This document shows, in pieces, positions 9,678-18,488 of a DNA stretch of 42,560 nt. Both the position numbers and the translations under genes were made by a program. The DNA is from an uncultured Saprospirales bacterium (lineage in GTDB: Bacteria; Bacteroidota; Bacteroidia; Chitinophagales; Saprospiraceae). The notes under the pieces are model-generated. The model saw only the letters and a program-made list of their open reading frames with translations, had not been told where the DNA came from and did not search any database. The DNA lies in contig CALMIR010000030.1 in NCBI GenBank assembly GCA_937864265.1, positions 1-42,560 of the forward strand. The letters run 5' to 3'. Numbering within the stretch: the stretch's first letter is position 1; every line of letters begins with the position of its first letter.

Positions 9678-9753
9678 CAACCCGGATAGGATTTGGGTTG
9701 TTTCTATCCTAAAATTGTACAACAATTCTTAAACCAGCAAAATTTATAAACAC

Positions 9754-10071
9754 ATGGCATTCCAATTCACAGATGTCAATTTCAATGAAACAGCACTAAA
9801 AGAAGGGCAGGTTTCTGTCGTGGATTTTTGGGCAGAATGGTGTGGCCCTTGCCGTATGATCGGCCCTATCATCGAAGAATTACATAAAGAATATGACGGA
9901 AAAGTCCTGGTAGGCAAAGTCAATGTGGACGAAAATCCGAATATTTCTATGAAATATGGCATCCGCAGTATTCCGACCATCCTGATTCTAAAGGATGGAG
10001 AAGTAGTGGATAAGCAAGTGGGCGTCACCAGCAAACAAATTCTGGCTAAAAAAATTGAGGCAGCCCTCTAA
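9754..10071 (+). CDS. trxA: Thioredoxin
   Basis: A 105-residue single-domain thioredoxin that reduces protein disulfides in the cytoplasm. The active site is FWAEWCGPCRM with Cys30 and Cys33. The cis-proline loop is RSIPTILIL and the C-terminal glycine motif is DKQVGV. There is no signal peptide. Length is typical of TrxA (about 105-109). It is followed by a strong hairpin at 10140-10172 and is probably monocistronic. Confidence 0.96.
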   Translation: MAFQFTDVNFNETALKEGQVSVVDFWAEWCGPCRMIGPIIEELHKEYDGKVLVGKVNVDENPNISMKYGIRSIPTILILKDGEVVDKQVGVTSKQILAKKIEAAL

Positions 10072-10139
10072 GCTACTACAAGGTTACTGATTCTGGGTTA
10101 AGGCATTTTGGCATCAACCTAATTCTTTAACCACACCCC

Positions 10140-10172
10140 AGCCCTCTTTTCGCGAATTTCGAAAAGAGGGCT
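10140..10172 (+). terminator. Perfect hairpin between trxA and the DUF58 gene
   Basis: GCCCTCTTTTCG (10141-10152) pairs perfectly with CGAAAAGAGGGC (10160-10171) around a 7-nt loop, extended by an A-T pair. It lies about 70 bp after the trxA stop and is followed by TTATCTTTGTTTT. It could terminate trxA; the T-run is interrupted. The TATCTTTG at 10173-10180 also matches the -7 box of a promoter for the next gene. Confidence 0.65.
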
Positions 10173-10180
10173 TATCTTTG
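10173..10180 (+). promoter_or_regulatory. Possible -7 box directly before the DUF58 gene
   Basis: TATCTTTG matches TAnnTTTG, but ends only four bases before the ATG at 10185. If used, transcription would start at or just inside the codon, which implies a leaderless mRNA or a later start. It may be a chance match. Confidence 0.25.
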
Positions 10181-10184
10181 TTTT

Positions 10185-11105
10185 ATGGAGTTTCTAGAAA
10201 ATTACAACGTTCGCGATTTGGGCAACCTCGAGTTGCTGGCCAAACAAGTGGTGGAAGGCTTTATCATTGGTTTGCACAAAAGTCCATTTCACGGGTTTTC
10301 CGTCGAATTTGCGGAGCACCGCCTGTACAATACAGGTGAAAGCACCAAAAATATCGACTGGAAGGTTTATGCCCGAACGGATAAAATGTTTACCAAACGC
10401 TTTGAAGAAGAGACCAATCTTCGGTGTCAGATTGTTGTGGATGTCTCCTCCTCCATGTATTTCCCGGAAGCCGAAAAGAACCAACTCAATAAACTCCAAT
10501 TCTCTTCTCTGGCAGCGGCTTCATTGATGAACCTCTTGCAGCGCCAGCGCGACGCATTTGGGCTTAGCTTATTCGACAGCTCGGTCAATATCCATACGCC
10601 CTGTAAATCCAGCACCTCTCATTACCGCCTATTGCTCACTTATCTCGATCAATTGATCAATCAGGCGGAGCACAACCGTTCTACCTCCGCTGCAGCTGCT
10701 CTGCACCAGATCGCCGATAGCATCCACCGCCGTTCGCTGGTGATTATTTTCAGCGATATGTTTGAGCAGGTGGAAGATACCGAGCATTTGTTCTCTGCGC
10801 TTCAGCACCTGAAGCACAACAAGCACGAAGTGGTACTGTTCCACGTTGTGGACAAAAGGCACGAAGTGGATTTTGAGTACGAAAATCGCCCCTATTTATT
10901 TATCGATATGGAATCGGGGGAAAAGGTTCGCCTGCAATCCAATCAGGTGAAGGATCATTACGTAAAGCAGGTCGCCGCGTTCAAGGAAGCCCTCTATATG
11001 AAATGCCTTCAATATCGGATCGATTTCATAGAAACAGACATCCGTCAAGGGTTTCGCAACATCCTGCAATCCTATCTGGTGAAAAGAAGCCGAATGGGGG
11101 TCTGA
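10185..11105 (+). CDS. DUF58 domain-containing protein (vWA-like)
   Basis: A 306-residue cytoplasmic protein with the DUF58 signature: GEST-KNIDWKVYARTDK followed by KRFEEETNLRC, then a von Willebrand A-type metal site VDVSSSM near residues 84-90 and a second strand IIFSDMFEQ near 187-195. In many bacteria DUF58 proteins are encoded beside a MoxR AAA+ ATPase and a membrane vWA protein; neither is next to it here. The downstream neighbour is recF, 45 bp after the stop. No signal peptide or membrane segment. Function is unknown beyond the family; a chaperone-like role with MoxR is the usual inference. Confidence 0.9.
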   Translation: MEFLENYNVRDLGNLELLAKQVVEGFIIGLHKSPFHGFSVEFAEHRLYNTGESTKNIDWKVYARTDKMFTKRFEEETNLRCQIVVDVSSSMYFPEAEKNQLNKLQFSSLAAASLMNLLQRQRDAFGLSLFDSSVNIHTPCKSSTSHYRLLLTYLDQLINQAEHNRSTSAAAALHQIADSIHRRSLVIIFSDMFEQVEDTEHLFSALQHLKHNKHEVVLFHVVDKRHEVDFEYENRPYLFIDMESGEKVRLQSNQVKDHYVKQVAAFKEALYMKCLQYRIDFIETDIRQGFRNILQSYLVKRSRMGV

Positions 11106-11150
11106 ATTATTATTTTGGATGCTTTAGGCACATCAAAATCTACCATCTAT

Positions 11151-12275
11151 TTGCATCTTCACAAGCTCATATTGACCCAATTTAAAAACTACGCTTACCA
11201 GGAACTGGAGTGTTCGCCTGGAATCAATTGTTTTATTGGGAAAAACGGGATGGGTAAAACCAACCTACTCGATGCTATTTATTACCTATGCCTGAGTAAG
11301 AGCCATTTTAACCTTCCCGATAAATTGCTGGTACAGCACCAAAATGACTTTTTCCGTTTGGATGGCCGTTTTTTTCGAGAAGAAAAAGCCGAAAAAATCG
11401 TTTTCAAAGTCTGGAATGGTAAAAAGCGGGAACTAGAGCGAAACGACATCTCTTGCCCCAGAATAGCCGATCACGTCGGGCTTTTGCCAGTTGTAATGAT
11501 AGCCCCCGACGACACGCAGATTGCCACCGAAGGCAGCGAAGTACGCCGACGTTTTCTCGACAACTGCCTGGCACAAATGGATGGCGAATATTTGAAACAG
11601 TTGTTGGTTTATAATAAAATAATTTCCCAACGCAACGCCTTGCTCAAACAATTTGCCGAACAAGGAAATTTCAACACTTCGCTGCTAGATATATACAACC
11701 AGCAATTACAACAACCAGCTCGCTTGATTTTTGAGAAAAGGCAGGCTTTTGTCGCTGCTTTTTTACCCATTTTACACCAAAATTATCAGCTTATCAGCCA
11801 ATCGGCAGAGACGGTAGATTGCTTGTATGTCTCTGATTTGGAGCAGGCCGACTTTCAAGCCCTATTGCAGCAAAACCAGGAAAAAGACCGGATACTACAG
11901 CGCACGACAAAAGGCATCCACAAGGACGACCTGGAATTCCAAATCAATGGCTTTCCGCTAAAAAAATTTGCTTCTCAGGGTCAACTGAAATCTTTTATCC
12001 TGGCGCTCAAGCTGGCCCAGCACCAGATCATGGCTTTGGAAAAAAACCGCCCGCCCATTCTATTGCTGGACGATATTTTCGATAAATTGGATGAAAGTCG
12101 GGTGGAAAACCTGCTCCGGCTATTGACGAAGCCCCCATTTGGTCAGATATTCATTACAGACACGGGAAGAGAAAAGTTAATCCAGATTTTGGAGCAACTA
12201 CCCGTTTCTTTTTCTAAATTTATCGTGGAAAAGGGGCAAATCGCCCATCAGGAAAAATTCACGCAGCCAACATGA
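11151..12275 (+). CDS. recF: DNA replication/repair protein RecF
   Basis: An SMC-like ATPase that helps load RecA at gapped DNA. I choose the TTG at 11151 (MHLHKLILTQFKNY): this places the Walker A motif GKNGMGKT at residues 30-37, the same position as in E. coli RecF. An earlier in-frame TTG at 11115 would add 12 residues that do not look like RecF, and no ATG is available. The ABC signature region is FASQGQLKSFILALKL and the Walker B is PILLLDDIFDKLDE. The protein has 374 residues, close to the usual 357-370. The recF stop overlaps the next start (ATGA), so recF and dciA are translationally coupled. Confidence 0.95.
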   Translation: MHLHKLILTQFKNYAYQELECSPGINCFIGKNGMGKTNLLDAIYYLCLSKSHFNLPDKLLVQHQNDFFRLDGRFFREEKAEKIVFKVWNGKKRELERNDISCPRIADHVGLLPVVMIAPDDTQIATEGSEVRRRFLDNCLAQMDGEYLKQLLVYNKIISQRNALLKQFAEQGNFNTSLLDIYNQQLQQPARLIFEKRQAFVAAFLPILHQNYQLISQSAETVDCLYVSDLEQADFQALLQQNQEKDRILQRTTKGIHKDDLEFQINGFPLKKFASQGQLKSFILALKLAQHQIMALEKNRPPILLLDDIFDKLDESRVENLLRLLTKPPFGQIFITDTGREKLIQILEQLPVSFSKFIVEKGQIAHQEKFTQPT

Positions 12276-12562
12276 CGCAGGATAATCAATCAAGTCTGAA
12301 AGAGGCCTTGAAAGCGATGATTGAACATTACAAGCTCAAAGGTAAACTCAATCAGAATCGCATCAAAACGGCCTGGGCCAAATTGATGGGGCCTACCATC
12401 AACAACTATACCCGCGATATCCGGCTAAGTGGCAATAAATTGTACCTCAGCATCGAGTCCGCACCGCTCCGCCAAGAATTGTCTATGGGCAAGGACAAAA
12501 TCGCTAAAATGCTGAATGAATACTTAGAGGAAGACTGTATCCAGGAAGTAATCGTGCGTTAG
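12272..12562 (+). CDS. dciA: DUF721 / DciA-family protein
   Basis: A 96-residue DUF721 protein. The family includes DciA, the ancestral loader or regulator of the replicative helicase in bacteria that lack DnaC/DnaI. The core is AWAKLMGPTINNYTRDI followed by KLYLSIESAPLRQEL, which fits the small alpha/beta KH-like domain. It overlaps recF by four bases, and recF-DUF721 adjacency is common in Bacteroidota. Its stop overlaps by four bases the stop of the convergent metallophosphoesterase. A role in helicase loading is inferred from family only. Confidence 0.85.
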   Translation: MTQDNQSSLKEALKAMIEHYKLKGKLNQNRIKTAWAKLMGPTINNYTRDIRLSGNKLYLSIESAPLRQELSMGKDKIAKMLNEYLEEDCIQEVIVR

Positions 12563-13287
12563 AGATAATGCACCGTATTCATCATCACGCCGTTGTTCCA
12601 CTCGATGGCTCGAAAACCAATTCGGTAATGATCTACTTCAAATTCTTTTGATTGTTGCCCGATTTGGAAAAAGCAAGAAGGTGTGATGTGCACCAATACA
12701 TTGCGCTTGCGGATTACCTTTTCCACATGATAGTGTCCGGTAAAAATATTGATGTTATAAGGGTGCTCGAAAAGGATTTGCTGTACGGCTTCGCTGTTGC
12801 GCAAGCTGTGTTTGCTATCCATAAAAGGAACGCCTCCCAATAAAGGTGGATGGTGCATGAAGAGCATAATTTCCTGTTGGTGGGCGTTCAGCTGGACTTT
12901 GAGCCAACTCAACTGGGTTTCGGAGACCACTCCAACCGTAGTATCCAGGAAGATAACCGGTCGCCCTTCCCAATAATGCAAAAAATACAACTCGCTGTTT
13001 TTGAGCAAAGCTTGCCGTTCAAATACGACGGCCATCATGACCGGATCGTCGTGGTTGCCGGAAATAATATCATAAGGGATGCCCTTATCGTCGAGCTGTT
13101 GACGCATCCAGCGATATATCTCCGGATCGCCATGGCGATAGCAAAGGTCGCCCGACAATACCAGGTGTTGAGGGTTAATCTCCTGAACAGCATCCAGCAC
13201 TTTGAGGAAATTTTCCCGAACATCCACGCCGTAGGTGTTTTCTCCTTCCTGCCCTACGTGCAAGTCGGTTATTTGTACAATTCTCAT
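12559..13287 (-). CDS. Calcineurin-like metallophosphoesterase (CpdA-like)
   Basis: A 242-residue cytoplasmic phosphoesterase with all dimetal motifs in order: ITDLHVG (D-x-H) at the N-terminus, LSGDLCY, SGNHDDP, MHHPPLLGG, and a final FTGHYHVE (GHxH). The order and length match class III cyclic-nucleotide phosphodiesterases such as CpdA/Icc, but substrates in this superfamily range widely, so cAMP hydrolysis is only a possibility. It is transcribed away from the repeat array at 13328-13675, which lies in its upstream region. Its stop overlaps dciA. Confidence 0.9.
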   Translation of the reverse strand: MRIVQITDLHVGQEGENTYGVDVRENFLKVLDAVQEINPQHLVLSGDLCYRHGDPEIYRWMRQQLDDKGIPYDIISGNHDDPVMMAVVFERQALLKNSELYFLHYWEGRPVIFLDTTVGVVSETQLSWLKVQLNAHQQEIMLFMHHPPLLGGVPFMDSKHSLRNSEAVQQILFEHPYNINIFTGHYHVEKVIRKRNVLVHITPSCFFQIGQQSKEFEVDHYRIGFRAIEWNNGVMMNTVHYL

Positions 13288-13327
13288 AGTAAGGTCGCCA
13301 AGAATAGGGGTTCAAGAATACGCTACT

Positions 13328-13675
13328 TAGTAGTGTGCAAAAAATTACTTCCCGATTTATTAAAGCGGACTCACTTAAAATAAACCGTTTAGCCCGCTAA
13401 GATAAGGACAAATCAGGAACTTAATTTTTCTGCGTTAGTAGTGTGCAAAAAATTACTTCCTGATTTATCGAAGTCCTTACCCTAGCGGACACACTTGAAG
13501 TGAACCGTTTAGCCCCCTAGGGTAAGGACAAATCAGGAACTTAATTTTTCTGCGTTAGTAGTGTGCAAAAAATTACTTCCTGATTTATCGAAGTCCTTAC
13601 CCTAGCGGACACACTTGAAGTGAACCGTTTAGCCCCCTAGGGTAAGGACAAATCAGGAACTTAATTTTTCTGCGT
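13328..13675. repeat. Three tandem copies of a ~120-nt palindromic element
   Basis: Copies run 13328-13435 (108 nt), 13436-13555 and 13556-13675 (120 nt each). The last two are identical; the first has diverged and lacks 12 nt in its left arm. Each begins TAGTAGTGTGCAAAAAATTA and ends TTAATTTTTCTGCGT. The two halves pair as a long stem: AATTACTTCCTGATTT and GTCCTTACCCTAG on the left against CTAGGGTAAGGAC and AAATCAGGAACTTAATT on the right, with a six-base bulge ATCGAA. The apical part CGGACACACTTGAAGTG can fold again. No open frame. It lies between the 3' end of the T9SS protein gene and the 5' end of the metallophosphoesterase gene. A solitary copy is at 23590-23712. Confidence 0.92.
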
Positions 13676-13687
13676 TAATTAGTCTGC

Positions 13688-16474
13688 CTAACGGTTGCCT
13701 CTGACCAGCTGAATGTAGCCGCTCAGAATTTCCGCAGAAGGCGTAATACCGCTCACCCTCCTTTCATAATAACGGCAAGTGTAGTAATAGGTTCCCTCGG
13801 GCACCTCCTTGCCTTGCAAATCACGGCCATCCCAGTTGATATTGGGGTCTTTAGTGGTATAAACCACACTACCCCAGCGATTGAAAATCTGTACGTCCAC
13901 CTGATCAATAAAGCAATATGGATAAGGCGTGAACAGGTCGTTATGGCCATCCCCGTTGGGGGTAAACGCGTTGGGTAAGTTGTAAAACGGACAGTTATCC
14001 ACACATATTATATTGCTAAAAGCACTTTCGTTGAAAAAGGTATCTACTGCTGTCAGCGCATAGCAACCCGCGATACCCAATTCAGGCTTGTGTTCAAAAT
14101 CCAGTTTGCCAGAATCGTCGAAACTAGCTATTAGGGTAAAATCGCTGCCTTCAAACGGCGCAAAATAAATCCTATACCCAGTAACATCATCCGTTTCATC
14201 GCATAAATCCATGGGGTTTACCCAAGCTAGTTCATTTTTCAACAATGCTTCATCCGTGCAGTCTATCAGCTGATCACAAACATTACTCACCTCCAAACCA
14301 GGCGGACAGGGTGCTACATTATCTACTGGCACACCGCAGGCTTCCTGGCTGTGATTGAAAATAGGATTGATCACCCCTACTATACCATAAGACCCTTGCG
14401 TCCGAACTTTATAACAATATTCTTTGCCGTTCAATAAGTCGGTATCCCTGAAGGTAGGCTCATTCACAGTTGCCAGCACCTCAAATTCGCCAAGGGCATT
14501 TTGCCGATAAACGACGTAGGTTGAGTTGGTCCAGGGCACATTAGCCTGCCAATTTAAGATATTGGTATTATCGGTGGGTGTGATGGTCAGGAAAACGGAA
14601 GAAGCTGGATTGGTTGCCCCCAACAACTTATCGCCCTCCACATAAAAATTAACCTTATAGCTATACGCCTCTTCCAGGGTATTCAAGCCCGTATCCACAA
14701 AGCAGGTATCGTTGGCACTTGCAAAATCATCGCTGCTGAAACTAATCCCGATTTCCTCAAATTCATCATCTGACGGATTCAAGCCTTTTGCCCGGAGCAA
14801 TTCGTAGCGATAAGGCCCGGGATTGAGTAGGGTATCGAGGTCTTCCGCCACTGGTTTCGACCAACAAACCCCTATGAGGCCATTATTTACATCTGTAAAT
14901 TGCACATCTACATTAGTGATGAGGGGAATATCCCGGCTGAGTTGGACACATATCTCATCGGATGGCAGGCTTTCCACCCGATTGTAGAAAAACAAACCAT
15001 TGGGCGTTGCCAATGAAAATTCCGCCAATATCCGGTAACAATAAGTTCTACCTCTTTCAACCGATTCGTCTATAAATACATAGCGACCATCCGCCTCTTC
15101 GCGGATGGGTGCATTATTGAGTTTGGTATATCCTTTGCCATCCAGGCCAGGACTACAAGTATCGATCGGGAAAATATTGCTGCCCTGTTTTCGCCATACG
15201 GTAAAGCCCCGGAAATAATTATCCTCGGCATCTTCACAAAAATAAGGCTTCTGCCAATTAACGACTACTTGTTCGGAAGTAGCTTCTGCCCGCACATCCT
15301 CCGGCGCAGGGCCGACTACTTTGATGCGCACCGTTTTGAGTGTTGCCAGCCCAGAGGTATCCCCAAAAAAGTTGTCGGTTGCTTTGAAAACGACCGAATA
15401 ATACTGATCAGAAATGTGTTCGCAAGCGGTTTGCCATCGAAATACCTTCACGACGGGGTCTTCTTCAAACGAACCAATATTGGGGCCAAAAGTAGCCGGA
15501 CTAATTGATTCTACAAAAGGACCTCCGAGGGCAGTGAGTCGCACCAATTGGTCTTCTTCCTCAATAGGTGCCGTAGCAGTTACCTCAAATTCCAGCACTT
15601 CACCAGCCACAACACAAACCTCATCAAAAGGAGTCATCACTACTGGTGGCAGGTTTTCGCACTCTTTGATCAAAATTTGCATGTCGCGCAGCACCGTATC
15701 AATAGCTTGGCCTTGGCGATACGAAACGATAATCATGGCAATATTGTACTCGCCTGGTATCTGCGGAGCATCCCACACGATATCGCCCGTCACTTCATCA
15801 ATGGTCAGGTTATTCAAAGTTGGGTTGGGCGGGCATAGGTAAGGCCACGTATAATTGGGTACCGTCATCCCCACATCCTGAAGGGGTACCACCAGATGAT
15901 AAGAAAGGCTGTCTTTATCGGGATCGCGCGCATTGGGGTTGTGTGTAAATACTTGTCCTACACAACCAACATCCACTGGCGGCTGAAGCAAAACTGGCGT
16001 GCTATTGCAACCATTGAATTGTGGATTGGCCAGGGTATATGTAGTTTGAATATGAAATCTGATTTGATCGGAATTGGGTGGGTTGACATTTTTGATGCCG
16101 CCATTCCGATTGGGATCGGTCATGGATATGGTATAAGTTCCTCTAGTTGGATAAGTGTGTTCTGCTATATAAATATTTTTCTTGGTGTCGTTTTCAAGAA
16201 ATTCACCTTGAGGTGGATTGCCAAAACCGTTGCTTCTTGCAACCCTTTCACAATGGCCATCTCCCCAGCAAATAGTCAGGGTGTCGCGGTCTGCCGGAAT
16301 GCTGCTTGCTTTGGTGTAGGTAGTGACGGTCGCCCTCACGGTTAAGCCCTCACAATCCAATTGCTCTACGGTTATCTCGCCCGCTCTATTGTGTGTCGCA
16401 TATATTTGGGTCAATGGAAGGGCAAAAAACAGCACGCAGAGCGCTATTAAGTGGTGTAATTTATTATACTGCAT
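13688..16474 (-). CDS. Secreted T9SS type B sorting-domain protein with fibronectin III-like modules
   Basis: A 928-residue exported protein. The N-terminus has a signal peptide with hydrophobic core LIALCVLFFALPL and a likely cleavage after IYA. The mature part contains beta-sandwich modules, including cadherin/PKD-like stretches (DEVTGDIVWDAPQIPGEYN near residue 230) and fibronectin III-like ones (APEDVRAEATSEQVVVNWQ near residue 400). The C-terminal ~95 residues are a gliding-motility-associated / T9SS type B sorting domain: LPNAFTPNGDGHNDLF, then VQIFNRWGSVVY and WDGRDLQGKEVPEGTYYY. This domain directs translocation across the outer membrane by T9SS. It is the downstream gene after a likely terminator at 16569-16641. 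A surface or extracellular role is inferred; no catalytic domain is recognised. Confidence 0.92.
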   Translation of the reverse strand: MQYNKLHHLIALCVLFFALPLTQIYATHNRAGEITVEQLDCEGLTVRATVTTYTKASSIPADRDTLTICWGDGHCERVARSNGFGNPPQGEFLENDTKKNIYIAEHTYPTRGTYTISMTDPNRNGGIKNVNPPNSDQIRFHIQTTYTLANPQFNGCNSTPVLLQPPVDVGCVGQVFTHNPNARDPDKDSLSYHLVVPLQDVGMTVPNYTWPYLCPPNPTLNNLTIDEVTGDIVWDAPQIPGEYNIAMIIVSYRQGQAIDTVLRDMQILIKECENLPPVVMTPFDEVCVVAGEVLEFEVTATAPIEEEDQLVRLTALGGPFVESISPATFGPNIGSFEEDPVVKVFRWQTACEHISDQYYSVVFKATDNFFGDTSGLATLKTVRIKVVGPAPEDVRAEATSEQVVVNWQKPYFCEDAEDNYFRGFTVWRKQGSNIFPIDTCSPGLDGKGYTKLNNAPIREEADGRYVFIDESVERGRTYCYRILAEFSLATPNGLFFYNRVESLPSDEICVQLSRDIPLITNVDVQFTDVNNGLIGVCWSKPVAEDLDTLLNPGPYRYELLRAKGLNPSDDEFEEIGISFSSDDFASANDTCFVDTGLNTLEEAYSYKVNFYVEGDKLLGATNPASSVFLTITPTDNTNILNWQANVPWTNSTYVVYRQNALGEFEVLATVNEPTFRDTDLLNGKEYCYKVRTQGSYGIVGVINPIFNHSQEACGVPVDNVAPCPPGLEVSNVCDQLIDCTDEALLKNELAWVNPMDLCDETDDVTGYRIYFAPFEGSDFTLIASFDDSGKLDFEHKPELGIAGCYALTAVDTFFNESAFSNIICVDNCPFYNLPNAFTPNGDGHNDLFTPYPYCFIDQVDVQIFNRWGSVVYTTKDPNINWDGRDLQGKEVPEGTYYYTCRYYERRVSGITPSAEILSGYIQLVRGNR

Positions 16475-16568
16475 AACAATAGTTTTAGTGGTGGGATGCT
16501 GTTCTCAGAATAAAACGGAAATTACTTAAAAAAAGTTTGCAGTACAAATTTGTAGCTCCCAAAAAGAA

Positions 16569-16641
16569 ACCCTCTCCCGAGGCCGGCTCAAAATTCAGGT
16601 TTTAAAAACTTGATTTTTTAAGTCGGCCACGAAAGAGGGCT
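16569..16641 (-). terminator. Long imperfect hairpin after the lipoprotein gene
   Basis: On the minus strand AGCCCTCTTTCGTGGCCGACT pairs imperfectly (about 15 of 19 positions) with the stretch AGCCGGCCTCGGGAGAGGG some 30 bases on, and is followed by TTTCTTTTTGGG. It lies about 60 bp beyond the stop of the 590-residue lipoprotein gene, so it is a good candidate rho-independent terminator of that operon. Confidence 0.55.
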
Positions 16642-16702
16642 GCAAAAGTAGTTTTTGTATATTTGTTACCTGCCTTGTTGATCAAACAAGCTAAGGCGGC
16701 TA

Positions 16703-18475
16703 TTAATTGTCATCGTCGCGGCCATCATTACCACCGCTGTTCACACCGAAGTGATAGATGTATTCATCACAAGCCAAGTCAGGAACCTGAATGTCTGTAT
16801 AAATGAAGTTGACGGTATGGCCATCATCTTCATAAACTACATCAATGGTTTCGTAGAAATCGTAAACTGGGCTGGCGACTTCGATCTGCGCATCTTCCGT
16901 AGGTACGGTGATGTAAGTGAGGCAACGATCCAGATCGCGGTAAGCCATCCGGAAATCATAGCACTGACCTTTTACCAAGGCCGAAGTGCTGCCCTGACCT
17001 GATGTCAAAACACCTAACATGCTCCAAGATTCACAACCGCAAGCGCGATAGAGAATGGGTACCGTTGGAATGATCACTAAGTTGTCGAAGTCAGCGCTGC
17101 AAGTACCCTGAACTTGTACGTTTACGGTGAATAAGTTATCGCCTGAAAGTTCATTGGTCAGATCGAAAACAATATTGCCTGTGCAGAGATCGAAAGGTTG
17201 ACTTTGTTTAATGAGTTCTCCTTTACAATCTTCTGTGAACCCGTCATAAACCTTTAGAACAACTTCACGAGAGGCAACACGCATCATCTGAATGGTTTCG
17301 CCATTGTAAAAACGGAAGAAGTTATTGGCAATGCGCACGTTAGTACCTACGTCGATTAATTCAACGTAGAAATAGTGCTCAGGATCGCTGATATCGATTC
17401 CCGAGTTGATATTAACCTGGGCACCAAATACGCAGGCAGAGGAAGAAAAGCTCACCAACCAAACAGAAAGGTGCGTTTGCTGATAAGAGACAGCCAACTG
17501 ACCTTGGTTATTGAAAATGGTCGCTTTTGTCTCGTACTGCCACTGGCCGATTTTTTCATTGAAGCTCCAAACGGTTGCCTCGTCGCCTGCTTTGATGTTT
17601 TCGCCCGTATTTGGGTTGTAGATGTTGCTGTTCAGTTGGAACGTAACATCCAATGGCTGAGAGAAAGTCCGTACTTGATCTTCTCCTGAGTACATGTCTA
17701 GCGAAATCGCAGCAACCGGAGCAAATGAAAGGCTACCCAAGCTGTATCCATTGGCATCGCGTGCATCATCGGAATAAAGACCGCCGGGAAGGATAGACAA
17801 ACCTTCACTGCTGTGGAGATCATAATGTACCAGCGTTGATTTGAATTGTCCGGAAAGCTTCTTGCCGCTTTCATTGTACAAAACAGCACCCTGTGGCACA
17901 GTTACGCTGACACTTTCTTGCATGCTATTGGATGCTGTTTCCAATTCAATAGCAGCGCTTGTGCCAGATTCTTCGGCACTAAACAGCTCTTTTTCAACAG
18001 AAACTGCTTGTGCAGGCTCTGCAATACGAACCAGTTTAATGGTTTCAAAGCGAGGAGTAGTCCCATCAGTAAGAGAGAAAGTTTTAATGCCATCGACGAA
18101 TCCTTTGCCCTTCACAATGAGGGAAAATTGTAGTGGATTGTCCATGCTAGGCTCATCCGATCTCAGTATCCCGATAGGCAAGATGCCTACGCCTTCGTCG
18201 TCCTTGTTGGTGTTAACCACCAAATCTTTTTCTCCTAGTAAGGTATATACTTTGTCAGCATCCTTACCAACTACCTCTACTGTTAGATCCTCTGGCAATA
18301 TGCCACCCATATTGGCATCAATGATCTGAACAGTAAGTGGATTGAGTAACAAATCGGTGTCCAGATAAACTGAAGTACCATCAGTCAACTTGTCAAAGTT
18401 GGTACACGCAAATGATCCAAGAATAAGGAAAGAGAGCGTACCAAAAACATAAAATTTGGTAAAAAAACGTTTCAT
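16703..18475 (-). CDS. Lipoprotein of unknown function (590 aa)
   Basis: The N-terminus MKRFFTKFYVFGTLSFLILGSFAC is a lipoprotein signal with lipobox GSFAC, giving a mature Cys24. The mature protein is rich in beta strands. Around residues 155-230 it has a module (SVTVPQGAVLYNESGKKLSG) recalling ZU5 or similar surface beta-sandwich folds, but I cannot assign it. The C-terminal half has several Cys (for example RACGCESW near residue 480) that may form disulfides, and it ends in an acidic Gly/Asp tail. It begins 13 bp after the outer-membrane-type gene, so the two are an operon and probably act together at the outer membrane. Confidence 0.85.
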   Translation of the reverse strand: MKRFFTKFYVFGTLSFLILGSFACTNFDKLTDGTSVYLDTDLLLNPLTVQIIDANMGGILPEDLTVEVVGKDADKVYTLLGEKDLVVNTNKDDEGVGILPIGILRSDEPSMDNPLQFSLIVKGKGFVDGIKTFSLTDGTTPRFETIKLVRIAEPAQAVSVEKELFSAEESGTSAAIELETASNSMQESVSVTVPQGAVLYNESGKKLSGQFKSTLVHYDLHSSEGLSILPGGLYSDDARDANGYSLGSLSFAPVAAISLDMYSGEDQVRTFSQPLDVTFQLNSNIYNPNTGENIKAGDEATVWSFNEKIGQWQYETKATIFNNQGQLAVSYQQTHLSVWLVSFSSSACVFGAQVNINSGIDISDPEHYFYVELIDVGTNVRIANNFFRFYNGETIQMMRVASREVVLKVYDGFTEDCKGELIKQSQPFDLCTGNIVFDLTNELSGDNLFTVNVQVQGTCSADFDNLVIIPTVPILYRACGCESWSMLGVLTSGQGSTSALVKGQCYDFRMAYRDLDRCLTYITVPTEDAQIEVASPVYDFYETIDVVYEDDGHTVNFIYTDIQVPDLACDEYIYHFGVNSGGNDGRDDDN

Positions 18476-18488
18476 AACCCGTTAATTT

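Noticed and set aside
13328-13675. CRISPR-like array
   Set aside because: Units are joined head to tail without variable spacers and are long palindromes; no cas genes nearby.
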